Origin: Osedax fenrisi
Lineage: Eukaryota; Annelida; Polychaeta; Sabellida; Siboglinidae
DNA: 64,000 nucleotides
NCBI GenBank assembly: GCA_964019155.1
Contig: OZ025239.1
Span: 81,498,916-81,562,915 of the forward strand
Direction: 5' to 3'
Both the position numbers and the translations under genes were made by a program. How positions within the stretch are numbered: the first letter of the stretch is position 1; every line of letters starts with the position of its first letter. This document shows positions 12,872-23,901 of this stretch, piece by piece. Under the pieces are notes generated by a model that was not told the origin of the DNA, did no database searches, and saw only the letters and a program-made list of their open reading frames with translations.

Positions 12872-12990
12872 TAGGGGCGCTGGAACGATGGTATGTATGT
12901 GGGGGTACCAATACATATGAGATCACCGTAGATTTTAAAGTGGGAGGGGGGGGGGGTGACATACCCCCGCCCCCTGTTGCAGCGCCCCTA
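12872..12990. mobile_element. hAT-type MITE, 119 bp
   Basis: TIRs TAGGGGCGCTG and CAGCGCCCCTA with perfect 8-bp target duplications ACGATACT (12864-12871 and 12991-12998). The interior has a G-run and C-run that can pair. The left end resembles that of the ZMYM1-like hAT at 63484 (TATGGGCGCCGGAAC), which may be a related autonomous family. The orthologous copy is at 50184-50305. Confidence 0.88.
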
Positions 12991-13895
12991 ACGATACTGT
13001 TAATTAATTACATAATATGTATGTAAGTTATATAACAATTATCTTTATAATGATTTTTATTAATTAGTAAATATTAATATTTACAATCCTCGTGTAGCCC
13101 TATCATAATAATGCCGAGCATAATGTTATTGAGATTCGGCTATTGACAACAAACAGCTTTCATGTGTCGGGTGTTATCAGTGCTTACCTTCATCGTAGAT
13201 GGAGAACATGTAATCCATATTCACGTAGATCTCGAGGGAAGTATGCGTACACCAGTTCACCCCGAATGTGCTCCACTTAGCATATATCCAGAAAATATTT
13301 AGAAAGTCAATAGAAAATAGTTAGCAAATATATAGCAAGTAGGCAATGAGCAAATTATAAAGTATTTATTATCTGCATGTACCCATAGGTGCACCTCTAC
13401 ATATTTCTTAATAATTGCTATTTTAGAATTCATTTGCTTTGGAAAATAAATATGAAATAGCAAGTAAATATAAATATTATAAAATATTTTGTATTTTGCT
13501 CGATATTTTGTAAATGATTTGTAAATAGTTCTGAAATATCTGATGGCAGATGGGGGGGGGGGTGAATTCCACGAATATATATCAATATAATTAAGCTACC
13601 TTTTATGAACATTAAAAGATGATAGTTCATATAGTGAGGGATTTGTTATATACATATCACTATAAATCGGAGGGAAGTTAAAGAGAGTTTTAAGTGGAAA
13701 GAAGGAACCAGTTTAAAAGATGGGAAGATGGCATGAGTTATTGAGAAATTATCACCGCAATCAACTAAGACACAAGTTCGAATAGACAGTTTAAATGGAC
13801 ACATAATATATTTAGAAGATAATAACGAATATAGGAACAGTAATTAGTGTGCGATATCGTGATAATATTAAATGGGTAGACCACACAGGGTGGTA

Positions 13896-14820
13896 GGGGA
13901 AAGTAACCTAATACGGACACTTAAACAATAAATGTTATTAACATTTTATGAGTCTTTATTTTTATTAAAAAATTACAATATATAAATATTATATGATTAT
14001 AGATATTATTGTGATTTTAAAATTTTATTTGATCTTTTAATTCCATATATAACGGGGATGTCCGTATTCGGACACGGGTACCGAATACGGACACCCTGTG
14101 TTATAATACTGACACCCTATATACCACTAGATAAACTATATATTATTGATGAATAAATCAGACAAATTACAATTATATTATTTTTAATTAATGTTATGAA
14201 TAATTTATTCTAATTTAATTAGTTAATAATTATTAATTATTAATTATTAATATATTTATTATTTTTTTAATTAATAATTCAATTCAAGTATCTAAATAAT
14301 ACACATTTTAGATTCAGATTTATTGGTGGTATTAATATTATAACGCACGCGATTTTATATGACAATCAGAATAGTTCATACGCTGCGCCTTGATTGGTTA
14401 TAGGGTGTCCGTATTAAGACACATAGAGTGTCCGAATTAGGTACTTATATGACCTCTAGATATATGATTATAACTTAATGATTATTTGATAACAAATATT
14501 GAAATTATATATATTATTTTAGAATGTTTTACTTTTTAATAATATAATGTTATATTTTATATTATCGATACATTTGTATATTCTTGAGAAAGTTTTAAGT
14601 TGACATTTTTTTTCATAAATTTAAAAACGTAATAAAAAAAATCAGTTTATTGGATATATCAGCACTATTTTGAATAATTAAAAAATAAAAAATACTTATT
14701 TAGACTATTTATATAATTATGAATATTTTATTCTTCAAACATTTTTTTGTAGGATTTATGGTTTCTGAGATATAGAGAGTGTCCGTATTCAGGCACTGTC
14801 CGTATTAGGCTACTTTGTCC
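13896..14820. mobile_element. TA-flanked inverted-repeat element, 925 bp
   Basis: Ends read GGGGAAAGTAACCTAATACG and, inverted, GGACAAAGTAGCCTAATACG, each next to TA (13894-13895, 14821-14822). Pseudo-MMP-C at about 51216 has the empty sequence with a single TA, supporting a TA target duplication. Inner copies of gtccgtattcggacac lie near both ends. No coding region seen. Related elements occupy MMP intron 2 in both units. A Tc1/mariner-like origin is possible from the TA duplication alone. Confidence 0.8.
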
Positions 14821-15497
14821 TACATAAAGAGTAGGGTTGTACTGTTGAATCATGCAATGATGAAAGTTAGCATTATATAACATAATAATAACAATATTTA
14901 ATCTGAAATAATATATTATATTAATTTAAATGCAATGTTACGTTACGCTTAAGCTTACTTTGGGCCCCAGGGAAAAAAATTAAATGATATTTTAAAACAT
15001 TAAAAAAATTGTAATCATATATGTGTATTAAATAAAATAATACAATATCAAAAATAATAATAAATTATACTTGCCTACATTATAGACAATATATATATGT
15101 ATGTATAATTAACTGTTACAAGTGAAGCAGTGTTGAAGCCGTGTTGAAGCTGGTGGACATCACTGACAAGTCTTCACGAGGCCGTTGAGTTGCTGATATT
15201 TGCAGATAGCCTCTGTTATCGAGTCGACAGTTAACAGCGTGCCCTTCTCTACATCTATATACTTGTATTTCATGAGGAACTCCTGCGTATTAGAATACGT
15301 GTATAGTGAAGCCATCAGCACCTCGGTAGGCTATACTAACTAGCTCCTCTCGACTTGGGGCTCCTTCACCACTGTCCACCGCTGCTGAATGATACGAACA
15401 CACACAGGTGCATAGCAACAATACCGCTATTCTTATACCTGATCCCATTGTATGAGTGCAGTGGATACAGAAGTGATTTGCGTGTACGACATCTTAC

Positions 15498-15504
15498 TTA
15501 TATA
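15498..15504 (-). promoter_or_regulatory. TATA box of pseudo-MMP-A
   Basis: TATATAA on the minus strand, about 50 bp upstream of the exon 1 ATG. The upstream block (gtgaacacccccactacccc and gtaatcgtcacgctccgg) is shared by all four MMP copies. Confidence 0.65.
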
Positions 15505-16000
15505 GGGGTAGTGGGGGTGTTCACCGGAGCGTGACGATTACGTGTTTTAGATGTTATCGGCGAACTGTAGTTATATAATACCTGTATTATATAATACATA
15601 ATCATTGATTTGTTATTCGTAACTAACTTATGGTGAACCTACTTATTAATTATTTATATAATTATATTATATAATATGTATATAACTTCTAAGATTTATA
15701 GATATATATCAATATATATAGGTACCTAGTAGGTACTACCTACCTACCTAACTATAATTAATTTATTAATATTGCGGTGATTTGAAATATTTAATTATAT
15801 ATATTACATTTAATATTATACATATTTACTAAAGTTCATCTTATATAATAACTTATATAATAATAATATTATTTACAAAATAACTTTATATTCTAATATT
15901 TCTTATTTATATAAATATCCCAGGAAACCAAAGTAGGTGTATTAGGTTGCGATTGGTTGTAATTGGTTGTAAAAATAGGTGTTTTTTTTTTACCTTTTAC

Positions 16001-19000
16001 CTATCCCACAGCATTTGGATGCCGTAGGGGCGCAGTAGATTTCGTCACAATTTTTTTCCATCCCTCTCTATTTTCTGCAGCTCTCATCGCTTTATTTATA
16101 TCAAGACCAGTCCATTTCACGATATTGTCTTGCCATTGCATTTTTGGTCTACCTCGTATTCTTATACCTTCAATAGAACCCTGCAGAATTGTTTTGGACA
16201 TGGAAGTTGATCTTATCACATGACCAAACCATCTCAGTTTCTTCGTGATGACCATTGCTAGTAGTTCCGAATGTGAACCGATTTCTTTGGTAACTCTATT
16301 GCGTACTTCAATGTTAGTAATTCTATCTCTGTATGATATGTTCAATAATCGTCTTAAGCACCGCATTTCTAATGTTGTTATTTTTCTTTGCAGTTCCTTC
16401 GTTATTGTCCATGTCTCACACGCATATAAGAAAATTGAGTTGACTAGTGACTGCAGTAGTCGGATTTTCAGTTTCAGTTTTAGTGTTTTATCATACCATA
16501 TAACATTTAGTCTAGATAGAGCTGCAATCGTGTCCGGTTCTAGCTAATATTTCAGCCTTTGAACCTTTATCGTCGATGATTGCTCCTAAGTATTTAAAAC
16601 TGTCAACTACTTTTAGTGGCTCGTTATTTATTTTTATTTCTGATGTGAAACTACCTTCAGAATTTGCCATTATTTGTGTTTTCGTAGAGTTTATTTCTAT
16701 TCCATATGCACGTGCTGTATTGTCGATTATTTTAATAAGATTGGCTAATTCAGATTCACTACCTGCTAATCCATCGATGTCATCTGCGAATCTCAGATTT
16801 GTGATTATTTTATCACCAATATTTACTGAACCTACATGATTATCTAAAGCATCGTTCATTATTTGTTCAAGCAAAATATTGAATAGTGTGGGTGAAAATA
16901 GACAGCCCTGCCTAACTCCAGTTGTTGTTCTGAACCTTTCTCCGATTTTACCGTCAAAGTAAACTGCACTTTCTGCTTTATTGTATAGATGTTGTATAGA
17001 TTCTATTAGTTTTGAATTGATTTAAATCTTTTCATTGCAGACCATAGCGCGTTGTGCCATATTCTATCAAACGCTTTTTTGAAATCGATGAAAACTTGAT
17101 ATAATGGTTTACTATGCTGAGAATATTTCTCTGAGATTACTCTTAAGTTAAATATCTGTTCGCTGGTACTTCTACCTATTCGAAATCAATCTTGCTCTTC
17201 AGAAATGAACTCTTCCGTATACATTTTCAATCTGTTTAGGATTATATTTAGCATTATTTTACTAGAGTGTGATATAAGGCTTATTGTCCTATAATTTTCA
17301 CATTTCTGTTTGTTTCCTTTCTTATGTAAACTTATTATTATTGATTTTGTCCAGTCTGATGGCCAGATTCCAGTTTCCCATATTTTGTTACATATATCTA
17401 GCAGTATTTGAATCACTATATGTCCTCCAGCTTTAATTAATTCGGCTGGTATATTGTTAATCCCAGCTGATTTTCCCATATTTAATGCCTGGATAGCAGC
17501 CTCAACTTAACTTTCCAATATAGGAAAATTATCCTGATGTGATGGTTCATTTACTGTTAGTACTGATATATCTCCTTCTGCGTTATGTGTATACAGTTCA
17601 GAACAATATTCTGTCCAACCTTTCAGAACTTCTGTTTTATCTGTTATGCACTTTCCATCTTTATCATGTACATTAACTATTATTTTGTCCTTCTTTTTTG
17701 TTAGCTCATTTACAATTTGGTAGGCTTTCTTGGTATTGTTTCTAATTAGACATTCACCAATATCAGTACATTTGTTATTAATCCAAATTTCTTTTGCTAT
17801 TCTCATCTCCTTCTTTATTGTGTTATTTATTTGTTTGTACGTACTTCCTGGTTCAAATTTAGTCTTTTTCAGTTCTCTTCTCAAGTCACACATATTCAAT
17901 AGTTCAAAAAATATTCTGTCCAACCTTTCAGAACTTCTGTTTTATCTGTTATGCACTTTCCATCTTTATCATGTACATTAACTATTATTTTGTCCTTCTT
18001 TTTTGTTAGCTCATTTACAATTTGGTAGGCTTTCTTGGTATTGTTTCTAATTAGACATTCACCAATATCAGTACATTTGTTATTAATCCAAATTTCTTTT
18101 GCTATTCTCATCTCCTTCTTTATTGTGTTATTTATTTGTTTGTACGTACTTCCTGGTTCAAATTTAGTCTTTTTCAGTTCTCTTCTCAAGTCACACATAT
18201 CCAATAGTTCATTTGTTATCCATTTTTTCTTCTATTCTCTGTGTTTTCCTAGGAGTTCAGTTGCTGTCTCTGTCATAGTTATATTTAGTTTCTGTAATAT
18301 TTCTTCTGTATTTTCAATTTCCGTTAATTTTTGTTCCGTTAGTTTTTCATTTATTTTTTTTTCAAATAGTTTTTTGGTCTCTGGATTTTTCAGCTTTTCT
18401 AGATCGAATTTATTTCGAGTAAATTTATTTTTCTTAGGATTTTTCAGGTGTAGACTAAAAGTCATCATCAGCATGTCATGGTCACTACCTATGTCAGCTC
18501 CAGGGAATGATATAGTCTTATTTATATTCACACTTGTGGAAAAACGTTTAGTCACTAAAATATAATCGATTTGATTATGATATATTCCTCCAGGGCTATG
18601 CCAAGTTTGTATTCGTGATTTTTTGTGCGGGCCAAATGTATTAACAATTTTTAACTCGTTTGTTTTTGCGAATTCCAGAAGTCGATATCCTCTCTCGTTT
18701 GTTACTGAATTGCAAAATATTCCAGAAGTTTATCCCCAATTCTTATGTGCATCCTTACTAATTTTTGCATTCATATCACCTTGAATCACCATTATATCCT
18801 TCTTTGAAATTTTTGAGATTGAGTTTTGCAATTCATTGTAGAATGTTTCAATTATTCATCTGTATGATCTGTTGTCGGTGCATATACTTGAATAATTGAT
18901 ATGTTAAAGGGGTTGCATGCAGTCTTATTATTGCTATTCTGTCATTTATCGGAGTGAAGCACATAACCATGCGTGTTACTTCACTGTTTATCAAAAATCC

Positions 19001-19243
19001 AACACCATTAGTGTTTTTGTTGTAATTTCCAATGTAGTAAAGTTTGTGACATTCTGTGGTTTGTATTTCATTCACTCCTTTTCTGCGTACTTCACACAGT
19101 CCTACAACAGTCCACCTATATCTATCTAGTTCATGAGTAAGTTCTTCTAGTTTACCTTCTTCTCGTAAAGTACGTACGTTCCACGTACCTATATATGTGT
19201 TTTTTCTTCTTATCTTTATTTTCTTTTGTTCATCAGTAACCAT
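16001..19243 (-). pseudogene. RTE-like endonuclease/reverse transcriptase ORF, broken
   Basis: In translation order: endonuclease N-terminus at 18848-19243 (IGTWNVRTLREEGKLEEL..., VVGLCEVRRKG, the E motif of the nuclease); more endonuclease at 18232-18555 (PGADIGSDHDMLM); linker at 17507-18204; RT fingers at 17186-17479 (SAGINNIPAELIKAGG, ISLHKKGN..CENYRTISL); palm at 16512-16874 (ITNLRFADDIDGLA, the catalytic YADD-type motif as FADD); C-terminal domain at 16001-16366 (LRWFGHVIR, RGRPKMQWQDNI). Together this matches the RTE/CFDP2-like proteins common in invertebrate genomes. Frameshifts and stops make it inactive. Confidence 0.88.
17606..18215 (-). repeat. 305-bp direct tandem duplication inside the RTE ORF
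   Basis: The stretch starting atattctgtccaacctttc at 17606 recurs at 17911 with almost no change, so both copies encode the same linker segment (MCDLRRELKKTKFEPGSTYK). It disrupts the ORF, and its near identity means it happened recently. Confidence 0.95.
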
Positions 19244-20696
19244 CTTAACGTTATTATCCTGATTTGCAATAAATAACGCGGACCTTATTTTCCTGGGCGA
19301 CGTCCGAGCTGCTATGGTGTTTAAGTTTTATTTTGAAATCATTTACGTATCTTGGGCAGATAAGATCAGCGGAGCCCATCCCTCTCTGAAATCCCCCACA
19401 GCATTAGCCTACTAAAAGTAGTTTCCAGGGTGTGGCACGAGGAGCCTGCTGTTAGAGTTGAGTACTAGGTCTGGTTGATTTGACTATAACTAGTACCCCA
19501 ACAACCCCAACCATAGTGTAAATACTCCATTTATTTGTGTATAGGTGTAATACGTTGTATTTACACTCAAAAATACAACTTATAATTTAAAATAAGTTGT
19601 AAAAATAGGTGTAGAATATAGAAAATATACCATTTATATTTTATAGTTGTAATACTTTATAATACTATTCATTTTTAATAACTGTAAAAATTAAATAAAT
19701 AAATTAATAATTTTAGATTAATAAATATTTTAGATTATAGTGATAAGTATTATATTGTTTATTTCGTAATAGTATTGGTATGTTTTGTTATTAACTGTGT
19801 TTGTATAGGTATATTGGTTTATTTTATTTGTAACTTGTCCTGTTTTTGTTTCTGTTCTGTTTCCTATATACATATGTTTAAAATTTATTATAGGTATATT
19901 TAAAATATAAAATTAATAAAGTACTACCTACTATTATTACAGATTTTGGTAAGTATTACATTATTTGTTTGTTTCATTCTAGTATTTATTTTATTCTAGT
20001 ATTGGTTTATTTGATTTTTAACATGTTCTGTTTATAATATATTTAAAATTTAACATTTAAATATTAAACAATATAACTAATAATTTATTACTAAAATAGG
20101 GTACAAAGATATGAAGAATTCTATAAAGTTAAAGTAGAAATTGAATATTTCGATGCCACTTACAAAATAATGTATTTTATTTCTATTTTAGATTATTTTT
20201 ACGATATCTTTTATTTCTATTTTGATCATTTTTCGTTTATTTTTACGGTAACTGTAAAACGTTTTAATTTTTTAATTTCGTATTATTCTTTGTTTATTTC
20301 TATAACGTATGTTATCGTTAGCAAATATTTATACTTTATACTTTCGATTATATTTTCGGCTTTGTATTTGCTTAAATAAATTATCAATCAATCAATAATA
20401 TATATATTTATTTATATTTTATTTAATTTAATCCTAATTATTATAATATTTTATTTTTTCTTTATTTTAATATATTTATTAACTTATTACTAATATAAAT
20501 TAATTATAAATTATTATTTTAATTTTATATTTAATTTAATATTCTGTTTTTAATAAATAAGTTATTATTTTAAAATTCATATTTTATTGAATAATCATTA
20601 TAGTATTTGACAAAATCACAATTATTTTATTCAAGTTTCACATTGAACAATAATTATAATCATAATTATATTGATAATTAAGAAAATACAAATGGT

Positions 20697-20905
20697 TGAT
20701 GTATATGCACTATTTTTATTTTTATTTTACATTATAAAGTTGTATTTATAGGTGGAGAATGGTGTATATGCACTATTTTTATTTTTATTTTACATTATAA
20801 AGTTGTATTTATAGGTGGAGAATGGTGTATATGCACTATTTTTTATTTTTATTTTCCATTAAAAGTTGTATTTTTAGGTGGAGAATGGTGTATATGCACT
20901 AGTTT
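20697..20905. repeat. Tandem repeat, about 63-bp unit, 3.3 copies
   Basis: Units start with ggtgtatatgcacta (20697, 20761, 20824, 20889) and contain aagttgtatttataggtgga. The repeat lies near the right end of the 5-kb inverted-repeat element. Confidence 0.93.
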
Positions 20906-21317
20906 TTATTTGCTCACAAAGCACCCACATTTACAACGTTGTAAATGAGCTATTTGCCTACCATTTTTATACCTACTTTGGTTTCTTGGGATACTATGTT
21001 TTAGGACTTATGATAGGTATATATAACATTATAAGGCGACTGGATATTTAATAGTTTATTCAATGAATATTAAAAAAATATAATAATAAATATTCTTACC
21101 AGGTCGAGCATGCTCGGCATGGAATGTCTCAGGAAGAAATCATTGACAGAAGTGATGAAATAGAAGATTTGTATACATTCTAATAGAGAATTCATAATAT
21201 AACTATTATAGTACATGACTGTCCATATGAAGGAAGCACAGCATCATAACATAACTATAATAACTTACTAACAGCTACTTCATACTAACCAAAACATAAT
21301 TTACTCATGATCATAGG

Positions 21318-21554
21318 CAGAGCTGGGCACGATACTCAAAAAATGTATAATAGATACAATTACAATTACACACTTTTTTCTTATAATAGATACAAATACA
21401 ATTACTTTAAAAAAAATAATAGTAGATACAATTACAAATACAGAATTTTCTTAGTAGATACATCTTAGTAGATAAAAATACATTATAATTATATAAAATA
21501 TATATAAACATATATATTTATAAATTATATAGATATATATTATATCATATAATA

Positions 21555-21601
<47 letters not shown>

Positions 21602-23893
21602 ATCGATGTCGAATTTGATAGTACATATCAAGGTACATTACACGGAATAATATCCCGAAATGTTTTCTAGAAAGTGATTTTCTAGCAAGTTATAGTGGGA
21701 CCCCTTTTAAGTTACTATATTTCCCGAAAATTGTCGGAAAGTAATGGGATAACTCACTACATTCTCCTTAATTTATCAGCTTCCTTCTATACCCTTGACC
21801 ATAATATCCTTATAAATGGACTATCCTCTATCGGAATATGTGGTACTTCACTCGATTGGTTCATCTCATACCTAACTGGTCATTTGTTTACCAAATTAGC
21901 ATAAATTCACTAATTTCTAAACCTCGTAAAGTTACTCATGGAGTACCTCAATGTCTGTTCTTGGTCCACTCCTATTCAATATCAATCTACTTCCCTTATT
22001 TAAAATTATTGACAAATACCCCCACTATAGATCTATAGTCGACTATCACTCGTATACAGATGACATATTACAGTGTAGATTGATAGACCCTAACAATGCA
22101 ATACATTTACTTAACAACTGTATTACTGATATACATAACAGGCTCACCAACAACTCCTTATCACTAAACTGTCTTAAAACTGAATCATTGCATATTAAAA
22201 CATCTACTACTATATTCCTTCCACCACAAATTACCATTAACAATTTGAGTATTTATTATGCTAATAAAGTAAAAACTCTTGGTATATTAATCGACCCAAC
22301 ACTAAAATGTCACATTCCGACTAAATCACTATCACAGTCAATTAATTACATACTACAAAACTTACGAACAATAATACCCTTCATTAATTTTAATACTGCA
22401 ATCTTCTCGCTACATCCTTCATTCTACCCCACATTGATTACTATAATTCCTATCCCTATAGGGACGTATATGCCTCCTCACAATCTAATAAATAAACGCC
22501 TTCAAAACACAGCTATCAGATTTATATATTTTTCAACATAGCTAAACATTCCAGACAACATATATCTCCTCTAAGAACCAACTTACGTTGGCTGCCAATA
22601 AAATCCAGTATAATTTATAATATTTCACTCATCATACATTTATCTACTCACTATAACACACCAGACTATCTCGCCATTTACTAACTTCCCAACATAACTA
22701 TTTACAACAACAAAAATAAACAAATTCAAATTAAAAACTCCAGTTCTATCATATTTAACATATGCCCAACATAAATCTTTCTCCGTCCATGCTCCAAAAA
22801 TCTGGAATGATCTACTTCACCATTTCCGGTCAATTGACTCAACTGTAAATCATTACTCACTTTAAATCTCAAAACATGCCGTTTTCTCAATAAATACATT
22901 AAAAAGCACGTCCGAAAACGTACATAAAGTAGTTAATGGAAGTGCTTAAATGAATTAGGTAACTGGTAACGAGTAACTAAAATTATAATTAACTTGCTAG
23001 AAAATAAATTTCTAGCAAACAATTCCGGACATTATTTCCGGAAAAACTGGTTGTGGGATACCCCTTTTAAAAGGACATATTAAATACTTACAACGTGTTA
23101 CCTTATAACGTGTTCTTCAATAAATGATATAGAATAAATGTGTTGACATTTAATGACATTTAATGATACCAACGATGAATATTTTAGTGTATACATTGGT
23201 TGTACACACGCTGGTATACCAGCGTTTATTTCATCTGAAATTATACTATGAGCCATTACATACTATAGAGAAATATACATTATTACAATATAATATTTTT
23301 CAACTAAAAATAATCAGCGACCTTTACTTTCGAATGTTAAACATGAATATAGTAAATTATCAAATATACAAAAAATAAATTATTAATATATTATTAATTA
23401 TTATTATTTAGAATTATCATATTTATTAAAATGATTTTATATTTCTATATAATATATAATTTTGAATTATAAATCAATTATTATATACAATATATTATCA
23501 AAATATGTCTTTATTTTCAATAAATGTATATAATGGTTTTTGAGAATAAATCACTATAATTGATATATCATAATTGTTAACAATGAATTAATTTAAATAT
23601 TAACAAAAGATATTTTATTAAAAAATATATATATTAAATTTAATTTATAAAATGATATTATAAAATATTGATATAAAATAAATATAATAACCAAATGATA
23701 TGATATAATAAAATGTATCTGTTTAAATAATTGTCTTAGTAGATACGTATCGTAGATACTATTTATGACTAATAGATACGATTACAAATACTTTTGTAAT
23801 TTTTATAATAGATACAAATACAAATACAAATGTATCTACGATACTGATTTTGTGCCTTAATAGATACTGTATCGGCGATACTGCCCAGCTCTG
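21318..23893. mobile_element. hAT-like element, 2576 bp, carrying a LINE fragment
   Basis: TIRs CAGAGCTGGGCACGATACT and CAGAGCTGGGCAGTATCG with perfect 8-bp target duplications ATCATAGG (21310-21317, 23894-23901). Unit 2 (about 54770) has the empty site catgatcatcgtgac. Both ends carry many copies of a motif like aatagatacaaatacaa. No transposase was recognised, so it is probably non-autonomous. An (AT)n tract at about 21557-21598 and a CR1/L2-like fragment lie inside. Confidence 0.9.
21695..22900 (+). pseudogene. CR1/L2-like reverse transcriptase fragment nested in a hAT
   Basis: Plus-strand RT pieces: HYILLNLSASFYTLDHNILI and GICGTSLDWFISYLTG (21760-21890), then SVLGPLLFNINLLPLFKIID and a YTDD polymerase motif (21951-22075), followed by a C-terminal stretch to about 22540 and beyond. 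Normal elements have AFDT where this has SFYT, so the first catalytic Asp is lost; frames shift at about 21900. A 15-bp perfect inverted repeat, ttttctagcaagtta (21678-21692 and 22989-23003), brackets it. Confidence 0.85.
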
Positions 23894-23901
23894 ATCATAG
23901 G

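Larger units (their letters stand above)
10822..15448 (-). pseudogene. Matrix metalloproteinase pseudogene A (minus strand)
   Basis: Minus-strand relative of MMP-B. Exon 1a (15380-15448, signal peptide) and exon 1b (15168-15330, propeptide FLMKYKYIDVEKG...) are open and very close to MMP-B, separated by the same 49-bp intron. The exons for the cysteine switch, the start of the catalytic domain and the following strand were not found. A diverged exon at 13188-13275 reads about 29 residues ending YVNMDYMFSIYDE, similar to the end of MMP-B exon 5. The last exon (from 10997) has REIGHALGLGH in place of HEIGHALGLGH, losing one catalytic zinc ligand. It hits TAG at 10906-10908 just after the Met-turn (QAIM); a recognisable remnant continues to 10822. 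A ZBED5-like hAT and a TA-flanked element lie in its introns. A truncated secreted product is possible; an active protease is not. Confidence 0.85.
15980..19510 (-). mobile_element. RTE-like non-LTR retrotransposon, nearly full length
   Basis: Minus-strand element with the T-run of its tail at about 15980-15990 and a more GC-rich 5' leader up to about 19510. It carries an apurinic-type endonuclease start and reverse transcriptase pieces in order. Its frame is broken several times, and it has an internal 305-bp duplication. It is nested in the inverted-repeat element at 15918-20991 and is absent from unit 2. Confidence 0.88.
15918..20991. mobile_element. 5.07-kb inverted-repeat insertion unique to unit 1
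   Basis: The ends are inverted repeats TCCCAGGAAACCAAAGTAGG and TCCCAAGAAACCAAAGTAGG, each bordered by TA. Unit 2 (about 54455) runs straight through the site as ataaatatattatgtttt. Subterminal motifs gttgtaaaaataggtg recur at both sides. Most of the interior is an RTE-like LINE; the rest (19510-20990) is AT-rich with a 63-bp tandem repeat. No transposase of its own was seen, so it looks like a non-autonomous DNA element that received a LINE. Confidence 0.8.

Noticed and set aside
20170..20379. Phe/Tyr-rich membrane-like small protein
   Set aside because: Low-complexity T-rich sequence within a transposable element; no match to a family.
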